From the NCBI RefSeq assembly GCF_029714325.1, contig NZ_CP121666.1, positions 8,153,001 through 8,217,000 on the forward strand: a stretch of 64,000 nt of DNA. Direction: 5' to 3'. Shown here in pieces: positions 25,577-34,571 of the stretch. Position 1 is the stretch's first letter. Each line of letters begins with the position of its first letter. Source of the DNA: Bradyrhizobium sp. CB1717 (GTDB taxonomy: Bacteria; Pseudomonadota; Alphaproteobacteria; Rhizobiales; Xanthobacteraceae). A program made the position numbers and the translations under genes. The notes under the pieces are model-generated. The model saw nothing but the letters and a program-made list of their open reading frames with translations, made no database searches and was not told where the DNA came from.

Positions 25577-25927
25577 ATGAGCGACACCGACGGACAGGTC
25601 CCGCTACCCGATCTCAACGGCCCGATGCCGCCTGCCGGCACCGATGTCGGCTACACCGAGGACGAATATGCGGCGCGCGCCGCGGCCGACCTCGAAGCCG
25701 TGTTCGACGTGCCGGTGCAGGTCTCGGCCGTGCTCGGTCGCTCCAAGATGGACGTCAGCGAGCTCTTGAAGCTCGGACCCGGCACCGTGCTCGAGCTCGA
25801 CCGCCGCGTCGGCGAGGCCATCGATATCTACGTCAACAACAAGCTGGTCGCCCGCGGCGAGGTCGTCCTGGTCGAGGACAAGCTCGGCGTGACCATGACC
25901 GAAATCATCAAGACCGAACGCACGTGA
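25577..25927 (+). CDS. fliN: Flagellar motor switch protein FliN
   Basis: C-ring component of 116 residues. The SpoA-type domain occupies the C-terminal two thirds: FDVPVQVSAVLGRSKMDVSE, then KLGPGTVLELDRRVGEAIDI and YVNNKLVARGEVVLVEDKLG, ending MTEIIKTERT as most FliN do. The N-terminal 45 residues are acidic and variable. It starts three bases after the fliH stop and is followed by flbD after 39 bp, in the same operon. Confidence 0.96.
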   Translation: MSDTDGQVPLPDLNGPMPPAGTDVGYTEDEYAARAAADLEAVFDVPVQVSAVLGRSKMDVSELLKLGPGTVLELDRRVGEAIDIYVNNKLVARGEVVLVEDKLGVTMTEIIKTERT

Positions 25928-25966
25928 TGACGCGCAATAGCGCGACCAGACGGACAGGAGACTGAC

Positions 25967-27349
25967 ATGCGGCTTCTCATCGTTGGCACATTGAAGGGCC
26001 AGCTCACCACCGCCACCAAGATCGCGATGGAGAACGGCGCCACCGTGACCCATGCCGAGGATCACGAGCAGGCGATGCGCGTGCTGCGCGGCGGCAAGGG
26101 CGCCGACCTGCTGCTGGTCGATGTCGCCCTCGACATCCGCGACCTCGTGATGCGGCTGGAAGCCGAGCACATCCACGCTCCGATCGTCGCCTGCGGCATC
26201 ACCAACGACGCCCGCGCCGCGGTCGCCGCGATCCACGCCGGCGCCAAGGAATACATCCCGCTGCCGCCGGATCCGGAGCTGATCGCTGCGGTGCTGGCCG
26301 CCGTCGCCAACGATTCCCGCGAGCTGGTCTATCGCGACGAAGCCATGGCCAGGGTGATCAAGCTCGCGCAGCAGATCGCGGGCTCCGACGCCTCGGTGAT
26401 GATCACCGGCGAGTCCGGCACGGGCAAGGAAGTGCTGGCGCGCTACGTCCACACCCGCTCGGCCCGCGCCAAGCGTCCGTTCATCTCGATCAATTGCGCC
26501 GCGATCCCCGAGCACCTGCTGGAGTCCGAGCTGTTCGGCCACGAGAAGGGCGCCTTCACCGGTGCCGTTGCCCGCCGCATCGGCAAGTTCGAGGAAGCGA
26601 CCGGCGGCACGCTGCTGCTGGACGAAATCTCCGAAATGGACGTCCGCCTGCAATCAAAACTTCTGCGCGCCATCCAGGAGCGCGTGATCGACCGCGTCGG
26701 CGGCACCAAGCCGGTTCCAGTGGACATCCGCATCATCGCGACCTCGAACCGCAACCTGGCTGAGGCCGTGCGTGAGGGCACGTTCCGCGAGGACTTGCTG
26801 TTCCGCCTCAACGTCGTGAACTTGAAGATTCCGCCGCTGCGCGAGCGTCCCGCCGACATCCTCGAGCTCGCCCAGCACTTCGTGAAGAAATATGCCGAGG
26901 CCAACGGCGTGCCGATGCGCCCGCTCTCGGCGGAGGCGCGCCGCGTGCTCTCCACCAACCGCTGGCAGGGCAACGTCCGCGAGCTCGAGAACACCATGCA
27001 CCGCGCCGTGCTGATGGCGCAGGGCGACGAGATCGGCTCGGACGCGATCATCACCCCGGACGGCGACCGGCTCGATCTCGCCAAGACCGCGCCGGCCGTG
27101 GCGCACGCGACCATGGCCGCCGAGCAGGTGACGCGCGCGCTCGTGGGGCGCACCGTCGCCGACGTCGAGCGCGACCTGATCCTGGAGACGCTGAAGCACT
27201 GCCTGGGCAACCGCACCCATGCCGCCAATATCCTCGGCATCTCGATCCGCACGCTGCGCAACAAGCTCAACGAATACGCCGACGGCGGCATCCCGATCCC
27301 GCCCGCGGGCACGCCGGGTGAGTATCCGCGCGTGCCGATGATGGGGTGA
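25967..27349 (+). CDS. flbD: Sigma-54-dependent flagellar regulator FlbD
   Basis: NtrC-type activator of sigma-54 promoters. The N-terminal 115 residues are receiver-like ([19 protein letters not shown]) with a degenerate acidic pocket, as in FlbD. The AAA+ domain has Walker A GESGTGKE (148-155), the sigma-54 contact GAFTGA (195-200), and the sensor region [20 protein letters not shown] Fis-type helix-turn-helix ends the protein ([20 protein letters not shown]). Length 460 is normal. In Caulobacter FlbD activates late flagellar operons and represses fliF; a sigma-54-type promoter before fliK (18994) is a likely local target. Good AGGAGA ribosome site. Confidence 0.93.
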   Translation: MRLLIVGTLKGQLTTATKIAMENGATVTHAEDHEQAMRVLRGGKGADLLLVDVALDIRDLVMRLEAEHIHAPIVACGITNDARAAVAAIHAGAKEYIPLPPDPELIAAVLAAVANDSRELVYRDEAMARVIKLAQQIAGSDASVMITGESGTGKEVLARYVHTRSARAKRPFISINCAAIPEHLLESELFGHEKGAFTGAVARRIGKFEEATGGTLLLDEISEMDVRLQSKLLRAIQERVIDRVGGTKPVPVDIRIIATSNRNLAEAVREGTFREDLLFRLNVVNLKIPPLRERPADILELAQHFVKKYAEANGVPMRPLSAEARRVLSTNRWQGNVRELENTMHRAVLMAQGDEIGSDAIITPDGDRLDLAKTAPAVAHATMAAEQVTRALVGRTVADVERDLILETLKHCLGNRTHAANILGISIRTLRNKLNEYADGGIPIPPAGTPGEYPRVPMMG

Positions 27350-27381
27350 GCCCTGATCTTCAAGCTCGACGTCTGCGAAAA

Positions 27382-27410
27382 GGCCCGGAGCGCCGCAAGC
27401 GTTCCGGGCC
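27382..27410 (+). terminator. Hairpin after flbD
   Basis: GGCCCGGAGCGCCGCAAGCGTTCCGGGCC folds into a strong GC hairpin 33 bp after the flbD stop. It lacks a clear T-run, so it may act as a Rho-assisted or bidirectional end for flbD and the convergent GYD gene. Confidence 0.6.
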
Positions 27411-27434
27411 CGATCATGTCGCGATCTGTCCGAA

Positions 27435-27767
27435 CTATTTGCCCGGCGGGACGTAGGAGCTTGCAAGCTTCGCGGCCTTTTCCGCGATGCTCTTGAATTC
27501 ACCCATCTTCCAGGCGCGCACGGTTTCGATCTTGGAGACAGCGCCACTGGCGGCGGCAACCATTCCAATCGCAATTGCATCGGAGCCGTCGGGAAACTCT
27601 GTGACGAGCACTGCGTCGTGCTGACCAGTCGTCATGAAAGCTCCCTGGAGCTTTCCGCCGGCTTTTTCGACCAGCGCACCGATGACTGAGGTACGATCGA
27701 TCGGCTTGTCGACCATTCCCTTGATGCCCGCGTTTGAGTATGAGACGTACGAGATGAACAGCGGCAT
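27435..27767 (-). CDS. GYD-domain protein
   Basis: Small cytosolic protein of 110 residues in the GYD family (dimeric alpha-beta barrel fold, function unknown). The N-terminus MPLFISYVSYSNAGIKGMVD, the DAVLVTEFPDGSDAIAI segment and the SGAVSKIETVRAW segment follow the family pattern. A GGAGAGA-like ribosome site precedes ATG 27767. It stands alone and convergent to flbD. In other bacteria members lie near various metabolic genes, which gives no clear role here. Confidence 0.85.
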   Translation of the reverse strand: MPLFISYVSYSNAGIKGMVDKPIDRTSVIGALVEKAGGKLQGAFMTTGQHDAVLVTEFPDGSDAIAIGMVAAASGAVSKIETVRAWKMGEFKSIAEKAAKLASSYVPPGK

Positions 27768-28108
27768 GGTTTCTCTCCGTCGAAGTTAGAGCGACAACAC
27801 CTGTAGTTTTGGACGGAGCTCTCCGAGCGAGAGCAAGGCACAGCCTGCCGACAGCGCGCGAGCTGCCTTGAAAATGGAGCTGCGGACCTCGGCACGTCCA
27901 ACTGGCAGCTAGTTTCGACTATATCCAACTCCGTAATGCGGCGCGAACGGTAAGCCAAGCCTACCCATTTGGAGCGCGATTATCGCGCCGCCGCGAGTGA
28001 AGCAGTTCACTATCGATGCGCATCGGGATCGGTAGAATTCTGGAGTGAGATGTCGGCTGGATGCCGCGTCCGCCTTCGCGAAAGGCCTTCAAATCGAAAG
28101 GGCAAGTC
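27768..28108. other. No gene seen (341 bp)
   Basis: Divergent promoter region between the GYD gene and the PAP2/haloperoxidase-like gene. The plus-strand frame of the latter is open back to ATG 28061, but its first 16 codons precede a clear signal peptide and are probably untranslated. No repeat or RNA recognised. Confidence 0.45.
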
Positions 28109-29359
28109 ATGAAATACCCTTTGTGGACGATCTCCCGCCTGTCGCTGATTGCAACGCTGATCACAGCCTCGGCGCCGCTGGCGCGCGCCGACGTGATCAT
28201 GGACTGGAATGCCAAGGCCGACGCGATTGCTGCCGAGAAACAGATTCCTCCGGCGCCGCACAGCCGCGCCTTGTCCTTGATGCACGTTGCAATGTTCGAG
28301 GCGGTCAACGCGATTGAGCACCGCTATGCGCCATACAAGATCTCGTTGTCCGCAGATCGTTCGACGTCGCGGGAAGCTGCAGCGGCAGTTGCGGCTCACG
28401 ACGTACTGCTGTCGATCTATCCGAACCTCAAGCCGGACCTGGATGCGACACTGACGAACGCGCTGGCGCCGATTGCCGATGGCGAGTCCAAGACCGCCGG
28501 CATCGCCCTCGGGAAAGAGGCGGCAGTGCAGATCATCCAGCTTCGCGCGAACGATGGCAGCGCCGCCGTGGAAACGTACCGGCCCCTGACCACGCCGGGC
28601 GCCTATGTTCCAACCGTGGTCCCGCTTTTCTCGACCACGGGTGCGACAACGCCCTGGGTCATGACGTCGGGATCGCAGTTCCGCCCCGGACCGCCGCCCG
28701 CGCTCGATTCAGAGGTCTGGACCAGGGACGTCAACGAAATCCGCGAGGTCGGCGGCCGAGGCAGCGCGACCCGGACGCCCGAGCAAACGACGATCGGTCG
28801 ATTCTGGTTCTTCGTCGGCGCCCGCACCTACAATCCCATCGTGAGGCAGGCCGCTTCGGCCAAGGGAATGGATCTCGTCGACTGCGCCCGCCTGTTCGCC
28901 CTGACGTCGATCACCGGCAACGATGCCATCGTCGCCGTGTTCGACGCGAAGTATCACTACAATTTCTGGCGCCCGATCACGGCCATACGCAACGCCGATC
29001 TGACGTCGAATGCCGCGACGCCTCGCGATCCCTCCTGGCTGCCGCTCGGGGACACACCGATGCATCCGGAATATCCCTGCGCGCACTGCATCGTCTCGGC
29101 CGCGATTTCGACCGTGCTCCAGACCGTGGTCGGAGATTTTGGCGAGTTCTCCCTGACCAGCCCGACGGCACCCGGGGTCACGCGCAAATGGTCACGGCTG
29201 CAGGACTATAGCGACGAAGTCTCCAATGCGCGCATCTGGGCCGGCTTTCACTACCGCTTCTCGACCGAAGTCGGCAAGGACATGGGGCGGAAGATCGGTG
29301 CGCTGACCCTCGCGACGCAGCTTCGCGGTGTGGAGGCAATGGCGCAGCCAAGCCGCTAG
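28109..29359 (+). CDS. Secreted PAP2 / vanadium haloperoxidase-like protein
   Basis: Exported protein of about 416 residues. The signal peptide is MKYPLWTISRLSLIATLITA followed by SAPLARA; the mature part begins DVIMDWNAKAD. The haloperoxidase/PAP2 helical core shows FWRPITAIRNAD, TPMHPEYPCAHCIVSAAIST (the Ser-x-x-H-like phosphate or vanadate region, here PCAHC) and ARIWAGFHYRFSTEVGKDMG, the usual final histidine motif. Whether it oxidises halide or hydrolyses phosphate cannot be read off; homologues are annotated both ways. I start at ATG 28109 because the signal peptide begins there, preceded by AAAGGGC. Confidence 0.85.
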   Translation: MKYPLWTISRLSLIATLITASAPLARADVIMDWNAKADAIAAEKQIPPAPHSRALSLMHVAMFEAVNAIEHRYAPYKISLSADRSTSREAAAAVAAHDVLLSIYPNLKPDLDATLTNALAPIADGESKTAGIALGKEAAVQIIQLRANDGSAAVETYRPLTTPGAYVPTVVPLFSTTGATTPWVMTSGSQFRPGPPPALDSEVWTRDVNEIREVGGRGSATRTPEQTTIGRFWFFVGARTYNPIVRQAASAKGMDLVDCARLFALTSITGNDAIVAVFDAKYHYNFWRPITAIRNADLTSNAATPRDPSWLPLGDTPMHPEYPCAHCIVSAAISTVLQTVVGDFGEFSLTSPTAPGVTRKWSRLQDYSDEVSNARIWAGFHYRFSTEVGKDMGRKIGALTLATQLRGVEAMAQPSR

Positions 29360-29466
29360 GCCAGCGGCCTTTTTGGAGCACCGAACACATAGCCGCACCG
29401 CATCCGGCGACTATGTCACGCCTGCGCAAGGTCCTATAACCCTGCGTGAGAACCACGAGGGTACAT

Positions 29467-30615
29467 ATGTCTGAAGCTCAAATCACGGACTGGCTGGCAT
29501 CGCAGAAGCAGGCGATGATCGATCTCTTGCGCGATGTCGTGAACATCGATTCCGGATCCTATGACAAGGAAGGCGTCGATGCGGTCGGTGCGCGGTTCGA
29601 GCGACATTTTGCCGAGCACGGCATTCCGGTCCGGCGCGAGGCCAACACCACTTTCGGCGATGCGATCCATGCCGAGGTGGCAAAGCCCGGCAGCAACGAG
29701 AAGCCGGTGCTGTTGATGGGTCATCGCGACACCGTGTTCGGCAAGGGCGAGGCCGGGCGGCGTCCGTTCACGATTCGAGATGGTCGCGCCTATGGGCCGG
29801 GCGTCGCCGACATGAAATCGGGCCTCGTCATGAACGTGTTCGTGGCGACCGCCTTCCATAAATTCGGCGGCTCGCCGCATCCCATCAAGGTGCTGATCAC
29901 TTCGGACGAGGAGATCGGCTCGCCCGCCTGCCGCCCCATCATCGAGCGCGAGGGACGGGCCGCGCGCGCCGTGTTCAACTCCGAGCCGGGTCGCCCCACA
30001 GGCAATGTCGTGACGGGGCGCAAGGGCGGCATCTTCATGCACATGGCCATCACCGGCAAGGCCGCGCATTCCGGCGCCAATTTCGCCGCGGGCGTCAGCG
30101 CGATCGGCGAGCTCGCGCAAAAGATCGTCCAGATCCACGCACTGACCGATCTCGACAAGGGCATCACGCTCAATGTCGGCCTCGTCTCGGGCGGGCAGTC
30201 CGTCAACACGACGGCGCCTTACGCCGAAGGCCAGATCGACCTGCGCTATATCGATCCGGCCGACCGCGCGCGGATCATGGGTGCGATCGAAAAAATCGTC
30301 GCGACCTCCTACGTGCCGGGCACCAGCGCGACGCTGACGATCAAGGGCGAGTTCGTGCCGGTGGTGCAGAGCGCGGAGTCGAAGACGCTGTTCGAAGGCT
30401 ATCAGGCCGCCGCAAGACAGGTGGGCCTCACTACGCTGCAGGGCGAGTTCTCCGGCGGCTGCGCCGATTCCGGCTTCACCGCCGCGGTGGGCACGCCGAC
30501 CATCTGCGGCCTCGGCCCGGTCGGCGGGCTCGCGCACACGCCGGAGGAATATCTCGAGATCGACAGCATCGTGCCGCGCGCGCAGGCGCTGGCGCTGGCG
30601 ATTTTAAGGGGGTAG
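29467..30615 (+). CDS. M20 family metallopeptidase (carboxypeptidase G2-like)
   Basis: Predicted zinc exopeptidase resembling glutamate carboxypeptidase. Metal-site motifs: LLMGHRDTVFGKGEAG (His and Asp), GPGVADMKSGLVMN (bridging Asp), LITSDEEIGSPA (catalytic and metal Glu), and GLGPVGGLAHTPEEYLEI (final His). A dimerisation lid with GKAAHSGANFAAGVSAIGEL sits between. Length 382 is normal. No signal peptide is seen, so it is probably cytosolic. ATG 29467 has GAGGG upstream; a GTG seven codons earlier is in frame. It ends just before a palindromic repeat. Unlike the M20D gene at 3112, it is intact. Confidence 0.9.
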   Translation: MSEAQITDWLASQKQAMIDLLRDVVNIDSGSYDKEGVDAVGARFERHFAEHGIPVRREANTTFGDAIHAEVAKPGSNEKPVLLMGHRDTVFGKGEAGRRPFTIRDGRAYGPGVADMKSGLVMNVFVATAFHKFGGSPHPIKVLITSDEEIGSPACRPIIEREGRAARAVFNSEPGRPTGNVVTGRKGGIFMHMAITGKAAHSGANFAAGVSAIGELAQKIVQIHALTDLDKGITLNVGLVSGGQSVNTTAPYAEGQIDLRYIDPADRARIMGAIEKIVATSYVPGTSATLTIKGEFVPVVQSAESKTLFEGYQAAARQVGLTTLQGEFSGGCADSGFTAAVGTPTICGLGPVGGLAHTPEEYLEIDSIVPRAQALALAILRG

Positions 30616-30631
30616 CGCCACACACTCAGTG

Positions 30632-30724
30632 CCGTAGGGTGGGCAAAGCGAAGCGTGCCCACCAACTCTCTCATCATGTAAAAATCGTGGGCACGGCGCA
30701 GACGCGCCTTCGCCCACCCTACGA
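30632..30724. repeat. Dispersed palindromic repeat with CCGTAGGGTGGGCAAAG end
   Basis: Begins CCGTAGGGTGGGCAAAGCG and ends CGCCTTCGCCCACCCTACG, forming an imperfect inverted repeat of about 93 bp with GTGCCCAC/GTGGGCAC inside. A second copy lies at 49567-49662. Located between the M20 peptidase and a small membrane-protein gene that converge on it. Confidence 0.85.
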
Positions 30725-30737
30725 GACCTGCCGAGTT

Positions 30738-30893
30738 CTACGAATAACTCGGCGCGTCGGGCTTGCGGAAGATGTGGATGGGATCGCCCGGCACGATCGG
30801 CTGTCCCGAGAACATCGCGTAGGCATAGAGTGCGAGATAGGCGACCGCGAGCGCGCCGATGGCGTAGAAGGCTAGGGTCGCGACGCGCTTCAT
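30738..30893 (-). CDS. Small single-pass membrane protein (51 residues)
   Basis: An ATG frame on the minus strand reading MKRVATLAFYAIGALAVAYL and on to ALYAYAMFSGQPIVPGDPIHIF, ending PDAPSYS. One strong hydrophobic helix at the N-terminus is followed by a short polar tail, either a membrane anchor or an uncleaved signal. AGCGGATCG before the start is a poor ribosome site. It lies 93 bp beyond the flavin reductase stop in the same direction and could be the last gene of the ssu unit. No family name is known to me. Confidence 0.65.
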   Translation of the reverse strand: MKRVATLAFYAIGALAVAYLALYAYAMFSGQPIVPGDPIHIFRKPDAPSYS

Positions 30894-30986
30894 CGATCCG
30901 CTCCATGGCCGTCCCGGCGGGACGGCTGAAGCAGCGCTTCTAGAGCGATGAGGCCGAAAAGGCCAGCCGGCGCCTGCGGGCGGCGA

Positions 30987-31568
30987 TCAAATGCCGCGCC
31001 GGGTGCGCGCGGGAACGCTGACGTCGGCGAGCCTTGCGGCGTCCTCGTCCTGGTCGACCGCCACATACTGGCCGTGCCAATAAGCGAGCGCCGCGTTGCG
31101 CGTTGAGTTCCTGACGTCCCTGACACGGCCGATGACGATGCCGTGCGAGTGCCGCTCGACGATCTCCTCGACCTCGCAGTCAAACACCGACAACGCACCG
31201 ACGAGGAGCGGAACGCCTGAGACCGCCGTCACCCATTTGGCGCCGGCGAAGCGGTCAGCACCCTTCAGCCCGCCCTTGCCGGCAAAGCGCTCGGCAATGT
31301 CGAGCTGGTCGGCATTGAGGATGTTCACGCCGAAGGCGCCGTGACGCTTGATCAGCGGGAAGGACGAGGCATCGCGGTTGATGCTGACCAGCAGGGTCGG
31401 CGGCTCGACCGACAGCGAGGTGACGGATGTCACCGTCATGCCGGTGATGTCCTTGCCCCGCCCGGCGGTGATGACGCTGACCCCGCCGGTGAGGTGGCGC
31501 ATGGCGCCGCGGAAATCGGCGGGCGAAACGGGGATTTCAGTCATGAGATCGCGGGGCACTACATTCAT
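30987..31568 (-). CDS. Flavin reductase (SsuE-like function)
   Basis: Flavin reductase-like FMN-binding split barrel of 193 residues. Family motifs are FRGAMRHLTGGVSVITAGRG at the N-terminus, GMTVTSVTSLSVEPPTLLVS (the flavin site), FPLIKRHGAFGVNILNADQL and a HSHGIVIGRVRDV region. It would supply reduced FMN to the SsuD monooxygenase encoded four genes upstream in the same direction; it is not homologous to classical SsuE, but such split-barrel reductases replace it in many alphaproteobacteria. It starts 32 bp after the ssuB stop. The functional link is inferred from position. Confidence 0.88.
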   Translation of the reverse strand: MNVVPRDLMTEIPVSPADFRGAMRHLTGGVSVITAGRGKDITGMTVTSVTSLSVEPPTLLVSINRDASSFPLIKRHGAFGVNILNADQLDIAERFAGKGGLKGADRFAGAKWVTAVSGVPLLVGALSVFDCEVEEIVERHSHGIVIGRVRDVRNSTRNAALAYWHGQYVAVDQDEDAARLADVSVPARTRRGI

Positions 31569-31600
31569 GGCATGGTCCCCGAAATGGGGTTCCCCTGTAT

Positions 31601-32449
31601 TTAGGTACGATCGTCCGCCGACAAAAGGTGGCTCAGGATCGAGCCTTCGAGGCCCGCGAGCTCGGCCGAGCCCCGTTCGCGAGGCCGGGCGGCGTTAACC
31701 ACGACATCGTGGGCGATCCGGCCCTCCTCGATCACCAGCACCCGGTCGGCCAGGGCGACCGCCTCGGAGACGTCGTGGGTGACCAGGATCGCGGTAAAGC
31801 CCTGGTCGCGCCAGACCCGCTCCAGGAGGCGCTGCATCGAGATGCGGGTCAGGGCATCGAGCGCGCCGAGCGGCTCGTCGAAGGCGAGCACGCGCGGACG
31901 GGAGACCAGCGCGCGGCCGAGCGCGACGCGCTGCTTCTGGCCGCCCGAGAGCACCGAAGGCCACTGGTCGCGCTTGTCGGCGAGACCGACCTCGGTCAAC
32001 GCCTGCTCAGCGCGGGCATGCGCATCTTTTGAGGCGCGATCGCGGCCGAGGCCGACCTCGACATTGGCGAGCACGCGGGCCCAGGGCAAGAGCCGCGGCT
32101 CCTGGAACATCACACGGATGTCCTCCGGCTGCACATCCTGGCCGAAGCTGATGCTGCCGGCATCGATCTTGTCCAGGCCGGCGATGAGGCGCAGCAGCGT
32201 GCTCTTGCCGCAGCCACTCTTGCCGACGATGGCGACGAACTGGCCGGCGGGGATGTGCAGGTCGATGCCGCGCAGCACCTCGTTGCTGCCGAACGATTTG
32301 CGCAGGCCGCGAATGCTGAGCGGCAGGCCGCTGGTCTGCACCTGGCGTTCTTCTTGGCGCTCCTCGCGCACGACGCGGGCGTGAGGGGCGAAACTGGCGC
32401 GGCTGGCGAGCTCGGTCTCGGGAAGGGACGTACGAAGCGCTGTCTGCAT
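31601..32449 (-). CDS. ssuB: Aliphatic sulfonate ABC transporter ATP-binding protein
   Basis: Cytosolic ATPase subunit of the sulfonate importer. Walker A is [14 protein letters not shown], the Q-loop is in [14 protein letters not shown], the signature is [20 protein letters not shown], and Walker B is [15 protein letters not shown], followed by [16 protein letters not shown]. The first 40 residues (to EERQVQTSG) are a polar extension often found in rhizobial SsuB. 282 residues from ATG 32449. The much longer minus-strand frame up to 33208 is a read-through of ssuC in another frame and was ignored. It follows ssuC by 20 bp. Confidence 0.92.
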   Translation of the reverse strand: MQTALRTSLPETELASRASFAPHARVVREERQEERQVQTSGLPLSIRGLRKSFGSNEVLRGIDLHIPAGQFVAIVGKSGCGKSTLLRLIAGLDKIDAGSISFGQDVQPEDIRVMFQEPRLLPWARVLANVEVGLGRDRASKDAHARAEQALTEVGLADKRDQWPSVLSGGQKQRVALGRALVSRPRVLAFDEPLGALDALTRISMQRLLERVWRDQGFTAILVTHDVSEAVALADRVLVIEEGRIAHDVVVNAARPRERGSAELAGLEGSILSHLLSADDRT

Positions 32450-32469
32450 GTGATTCCCAGTATTTCTGC

Positions 32470-33276
32470 TCAACGTTTCTGGAAGGCGGGGTGCCAGGAG
32501 AGCGTCGCCCGCTCCAGCACGCGGGAGGCGCTGTCGGCGAGCTTGCCGAGCAGGGCGTAGATCAGGATCGAGAGCACGACGACGTCGATCAGCATGAACT
32601 CGCGCGCCTGCATCGCCATGTAGCCAAGGCCCGATGATGCCGCGATGGTCTCGGCCACGATCAGCGTCAGCCACATGATGCCGAGCGCGAAGCGGATGCC
32701 GACGAAGATCGAGGGCAGCGCGCCCGGGAAGATGACGCGGCGGAACAGTTCGCCGTCGGTCATGCCGTAGATCCGGCCCATCTCGATCAGCTGCGGATCG
32801 ACCGTGCGGATGCCGTGCAGCGTGTTGAGGTAGATCGGGAAGAACACGCCCAGCGCCACCAGGAAGAGCTTGGCGCTCTCGTCGATGCCGAACCAGAGGA
32901 TGACCAGCGGGATCAGCGCCAGATGCGGCACGTTGCGCACCATCTGCAGCGTGGTGTCGGTGAGCTTGGCCGAGAGCTGCGACAGGCCGTTGGCGAGCCC
33001 GAAGGCGAAGCCGATGCTGCCGCCGATCAAAAAGCCGATCGAGGCGCGCCAGAACGACACCCAGATGTTGCGGACGAGCTCGCCCGAGAGCAGCAGCTTC
33101 CAGCCGGCGAGCGCGACATCGCTCGGTGCCGGCAGCACGCGCGTCGGCACGAAGCCGGTGACGCAGGCGATTTGCCAGATCGCGATGATGGTGAGCGGCA
33201 CGATCCACTGGACCAGGCCGTCAACCCGCGGCAGGCGGACGCTGCGCGGGGTAGAGATGCTGCCGATGAGGCTCAT
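32470..33276 (-). CDS. ssuC: Aliphatic sulfonate ABC transporter permease
   Basis: Inner-membrane permease of 268 residues with about six membrane helices. It begins with a polar N-terminus and [20 protein letters not shown]; the central part holds the EAA-type loop, [20 protein letters not shown], which docks to SsuB, and the end has the [20 protein letters not shown] motif seen in SsuC/TauC/NrtB permeases. Its start overlaps the ssuD stop (ATGA, 33273-33276), so translation is coupled. Together with neighbours it defines a sulfonate import and desulfonation operon. Confidence 0.93.
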   Translation of the reverse strand: MSLIGSISTPRSVRLPRVDGLVQWIVPLTIIAIWQIACVTGFVPTRVLPAPSDVALAGWKLLLSGELVRNIWVSFWRASIGFLIGGSIGFAFGLANGLSQLSAKLTDTTLQMVRNVPHLALIPLVILWFGIDESAKLFLVALGVFFPIYLNTLHGIRTVDPQLIEMGRIYGMTDGELFRRVIFPGALPSIFVGIRFALGIMWLTLIVAETIAASSGLGYMAMQAREFMLIDVVVLSILIYALLGKLADSASRVLERATLSWHPAFQKR

Positions 33277-34436
33277 GATTGCGATGCCTGTTTATGCGGG
33301 CGGAAGTCGTTGCCGACGGTCTCGCCGAAGGGACCGCCGTTGAAGTGCAATCTGGTCACGTTGCTGGGCTGCTCCAGCGAGAGCAGCGGGAACACCAGCT
33401 CGGCGAAGCGATAGGCTTCCTCCAGATGCGGGTAACCCGACATGATGAAGGTATCGATGCCGATGTCCTGATACTCCTTGATCCGCGCCGCGACCGTCTG
33501 GGCGTCACCAACCAGCGCCGTGCCGGCGCCGCCGCGGACGAGGCCGACACCCGCCCACAGGTTCGGTGCGATCTCGAGCTTGTCGCGCTTGCCGCCATGG
33601 AGCTGCGCCATGCGCTGCTGGCCGACGGAGTCCATGCGGGCAAAGTTCTTCTGCGCGGTGGCGATGGTGTCGTCGCTGACATGCTTGATCAGCTCATTCG
33701 CGGCGCGCCAGGCCTCTTCATTGGTCTCGCGGACGATGACGTGAAGACGGATGCCGAAGGAGAGTTTTCGGCCACGTGCGCCGGCGACCTCCCTCACCTT
33801 GGCGACCTTCTCCGCAACCAGGGCCGGCGGCTCGCCCCAGGTCAGATATTTGTCGACGGCGTCGACGGCGACGTCGATGCCGGCATCGGACGAGCCGCCG
33901 AAATAGAGCGGCGGGCGCGGCGACTGCACGGGGGGAAACAACAGCTTGCCGCCCTCGACGTGGATGTGCTTGCCCTCGACATTGACGGTCTTGCCGGCGA
34001 GCAGGTCGCTATAGACGTTGAGGAACTCGCGGGTGACCTCGTAGCGCTCATCGTGGGCGAGGAAGATGCCGTCGCCCTTGTTCTCGACGGGATCCCCGCC
34101 GGTGACGACATTGATCAGCAGCCGGCCGCCCGTGACGCGGTCGAGCGTCGCCGTCATGCGCGCGGCCACGCTCGGCGATTGCAGGCCAGGGCGCACAGCC
34201 ACGAGGTAGCGCAGCCGCTCGGTGAACGGCGCGACTGCGGAAGCAACGATCCAGGAATCCTCGCAGGACCGTCCTGTCGGCAACAGCACGCCGAAATAGC
34301 CGAGCTGATCGGCGGCCTGCGCGACCTGGCGCAGATAGTTGAAATTGACCTCGCGGCCGCCGATGCCGGTGCCGAGATAGCGGCCGTCACCGTGGGTCGG
34401 CAGGAACCAGAGGATGTTGGCGCTGGATTGGCTCAT
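33273..34436 (-). CDS. ssuD: FMNH2-dependent alkanesulfonate monooxygenase
   Basis: Cleaves C-S bonds of alkanesulfonates with reduced flavin and oxygen, giving sulfite and an aldehyde. It is a luciferase-like TIM barrel: [35 protein letters not shown], the FMN-binding region [19 protein letters not shown], and [21 protein letters not shown]. The Cys in GRSCEDSW corresponds to the conserved active-site cysteine of SsuD. Length 387 is normal. It sits between a small peptide gene and ssuC; reduced flavin would come from the reductase at 30987. Confidence 0.95.
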   Translation of the reverse strand: MSQSSANILWFLPTHGDGRYLGTGIGGREVNFNYLRQVAQAADQLGYFGVLLPTGRSCEDSWIVASAVAPFTERLRYLVAVRPGLQSPSVAARMTATLDRVTGGRLLINVVTGGDPVENKGDGIFLAHDERYEVTREFLNVYSDLLAGKTVNVEGKHIHVEGGKLLFPPVQSPRPPLYFGGSSDAGIDVAVDAVDKYLTWGEPPALVAEKVAKVREVAGARGRKLSFGIRLHVIVRETNEEAWRAANELIKHVSDDTIATAQKNFARMDSVGQQRMAQLHGGKRDKLEIAPNLWAGVGLVRGGAGTALVGDAQTVAARIKEYQDIGIDTFIMSGYPHLEEAYRFAELVFPLLSLEQPSNVTRLHFNGGPFGETVGNDFRPHKQASQS

Positions 34437-34446
34437 GGATGTGCCC

Positions 34447-34533
34447 CTAGCCGTAGGTCGTGCCGACGGCGGCCGCGACGATACCGATCGACATGACGAT
34501 GGCTGCGATCACGCGTTGAACGATGCGCTTCAT
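34447..34533 (-). CDS. 28-residue hydrophobic peptide between ssuA and ssuD
   Basis: A short ATG frame encoding [20 protein letters not shown] plus AAVGTTYG: two to three basic residues, one hydrophobic helix, and a short outside tail. AAGGTCTGAAC gives a fair ribosome site. It fills the gap between ssuA and ssuD on the same strand, with 10 bp to ssuD. It may be a small inner-membrane protein linked to the transporter, or a leader peptide that couples translation into ssuD. No known name; real gene status rests on start context, composition and operon position. Confidence 0.6.
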   Translation of the reverse strand: MKRIVQRVIAAIVMSIGIVAAAVGTTYG

Positions 34534-34571
34534 GTTCAGACCTTTTTGGACGGGAAGATCGGTCGGCACGA

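Noticed and set aside
33279..34496. Long plus-strand frame (405 codons) across ssuD
   Set aside because: Antisense shadow; SsuD motifs on the minus strand are unambiguous.
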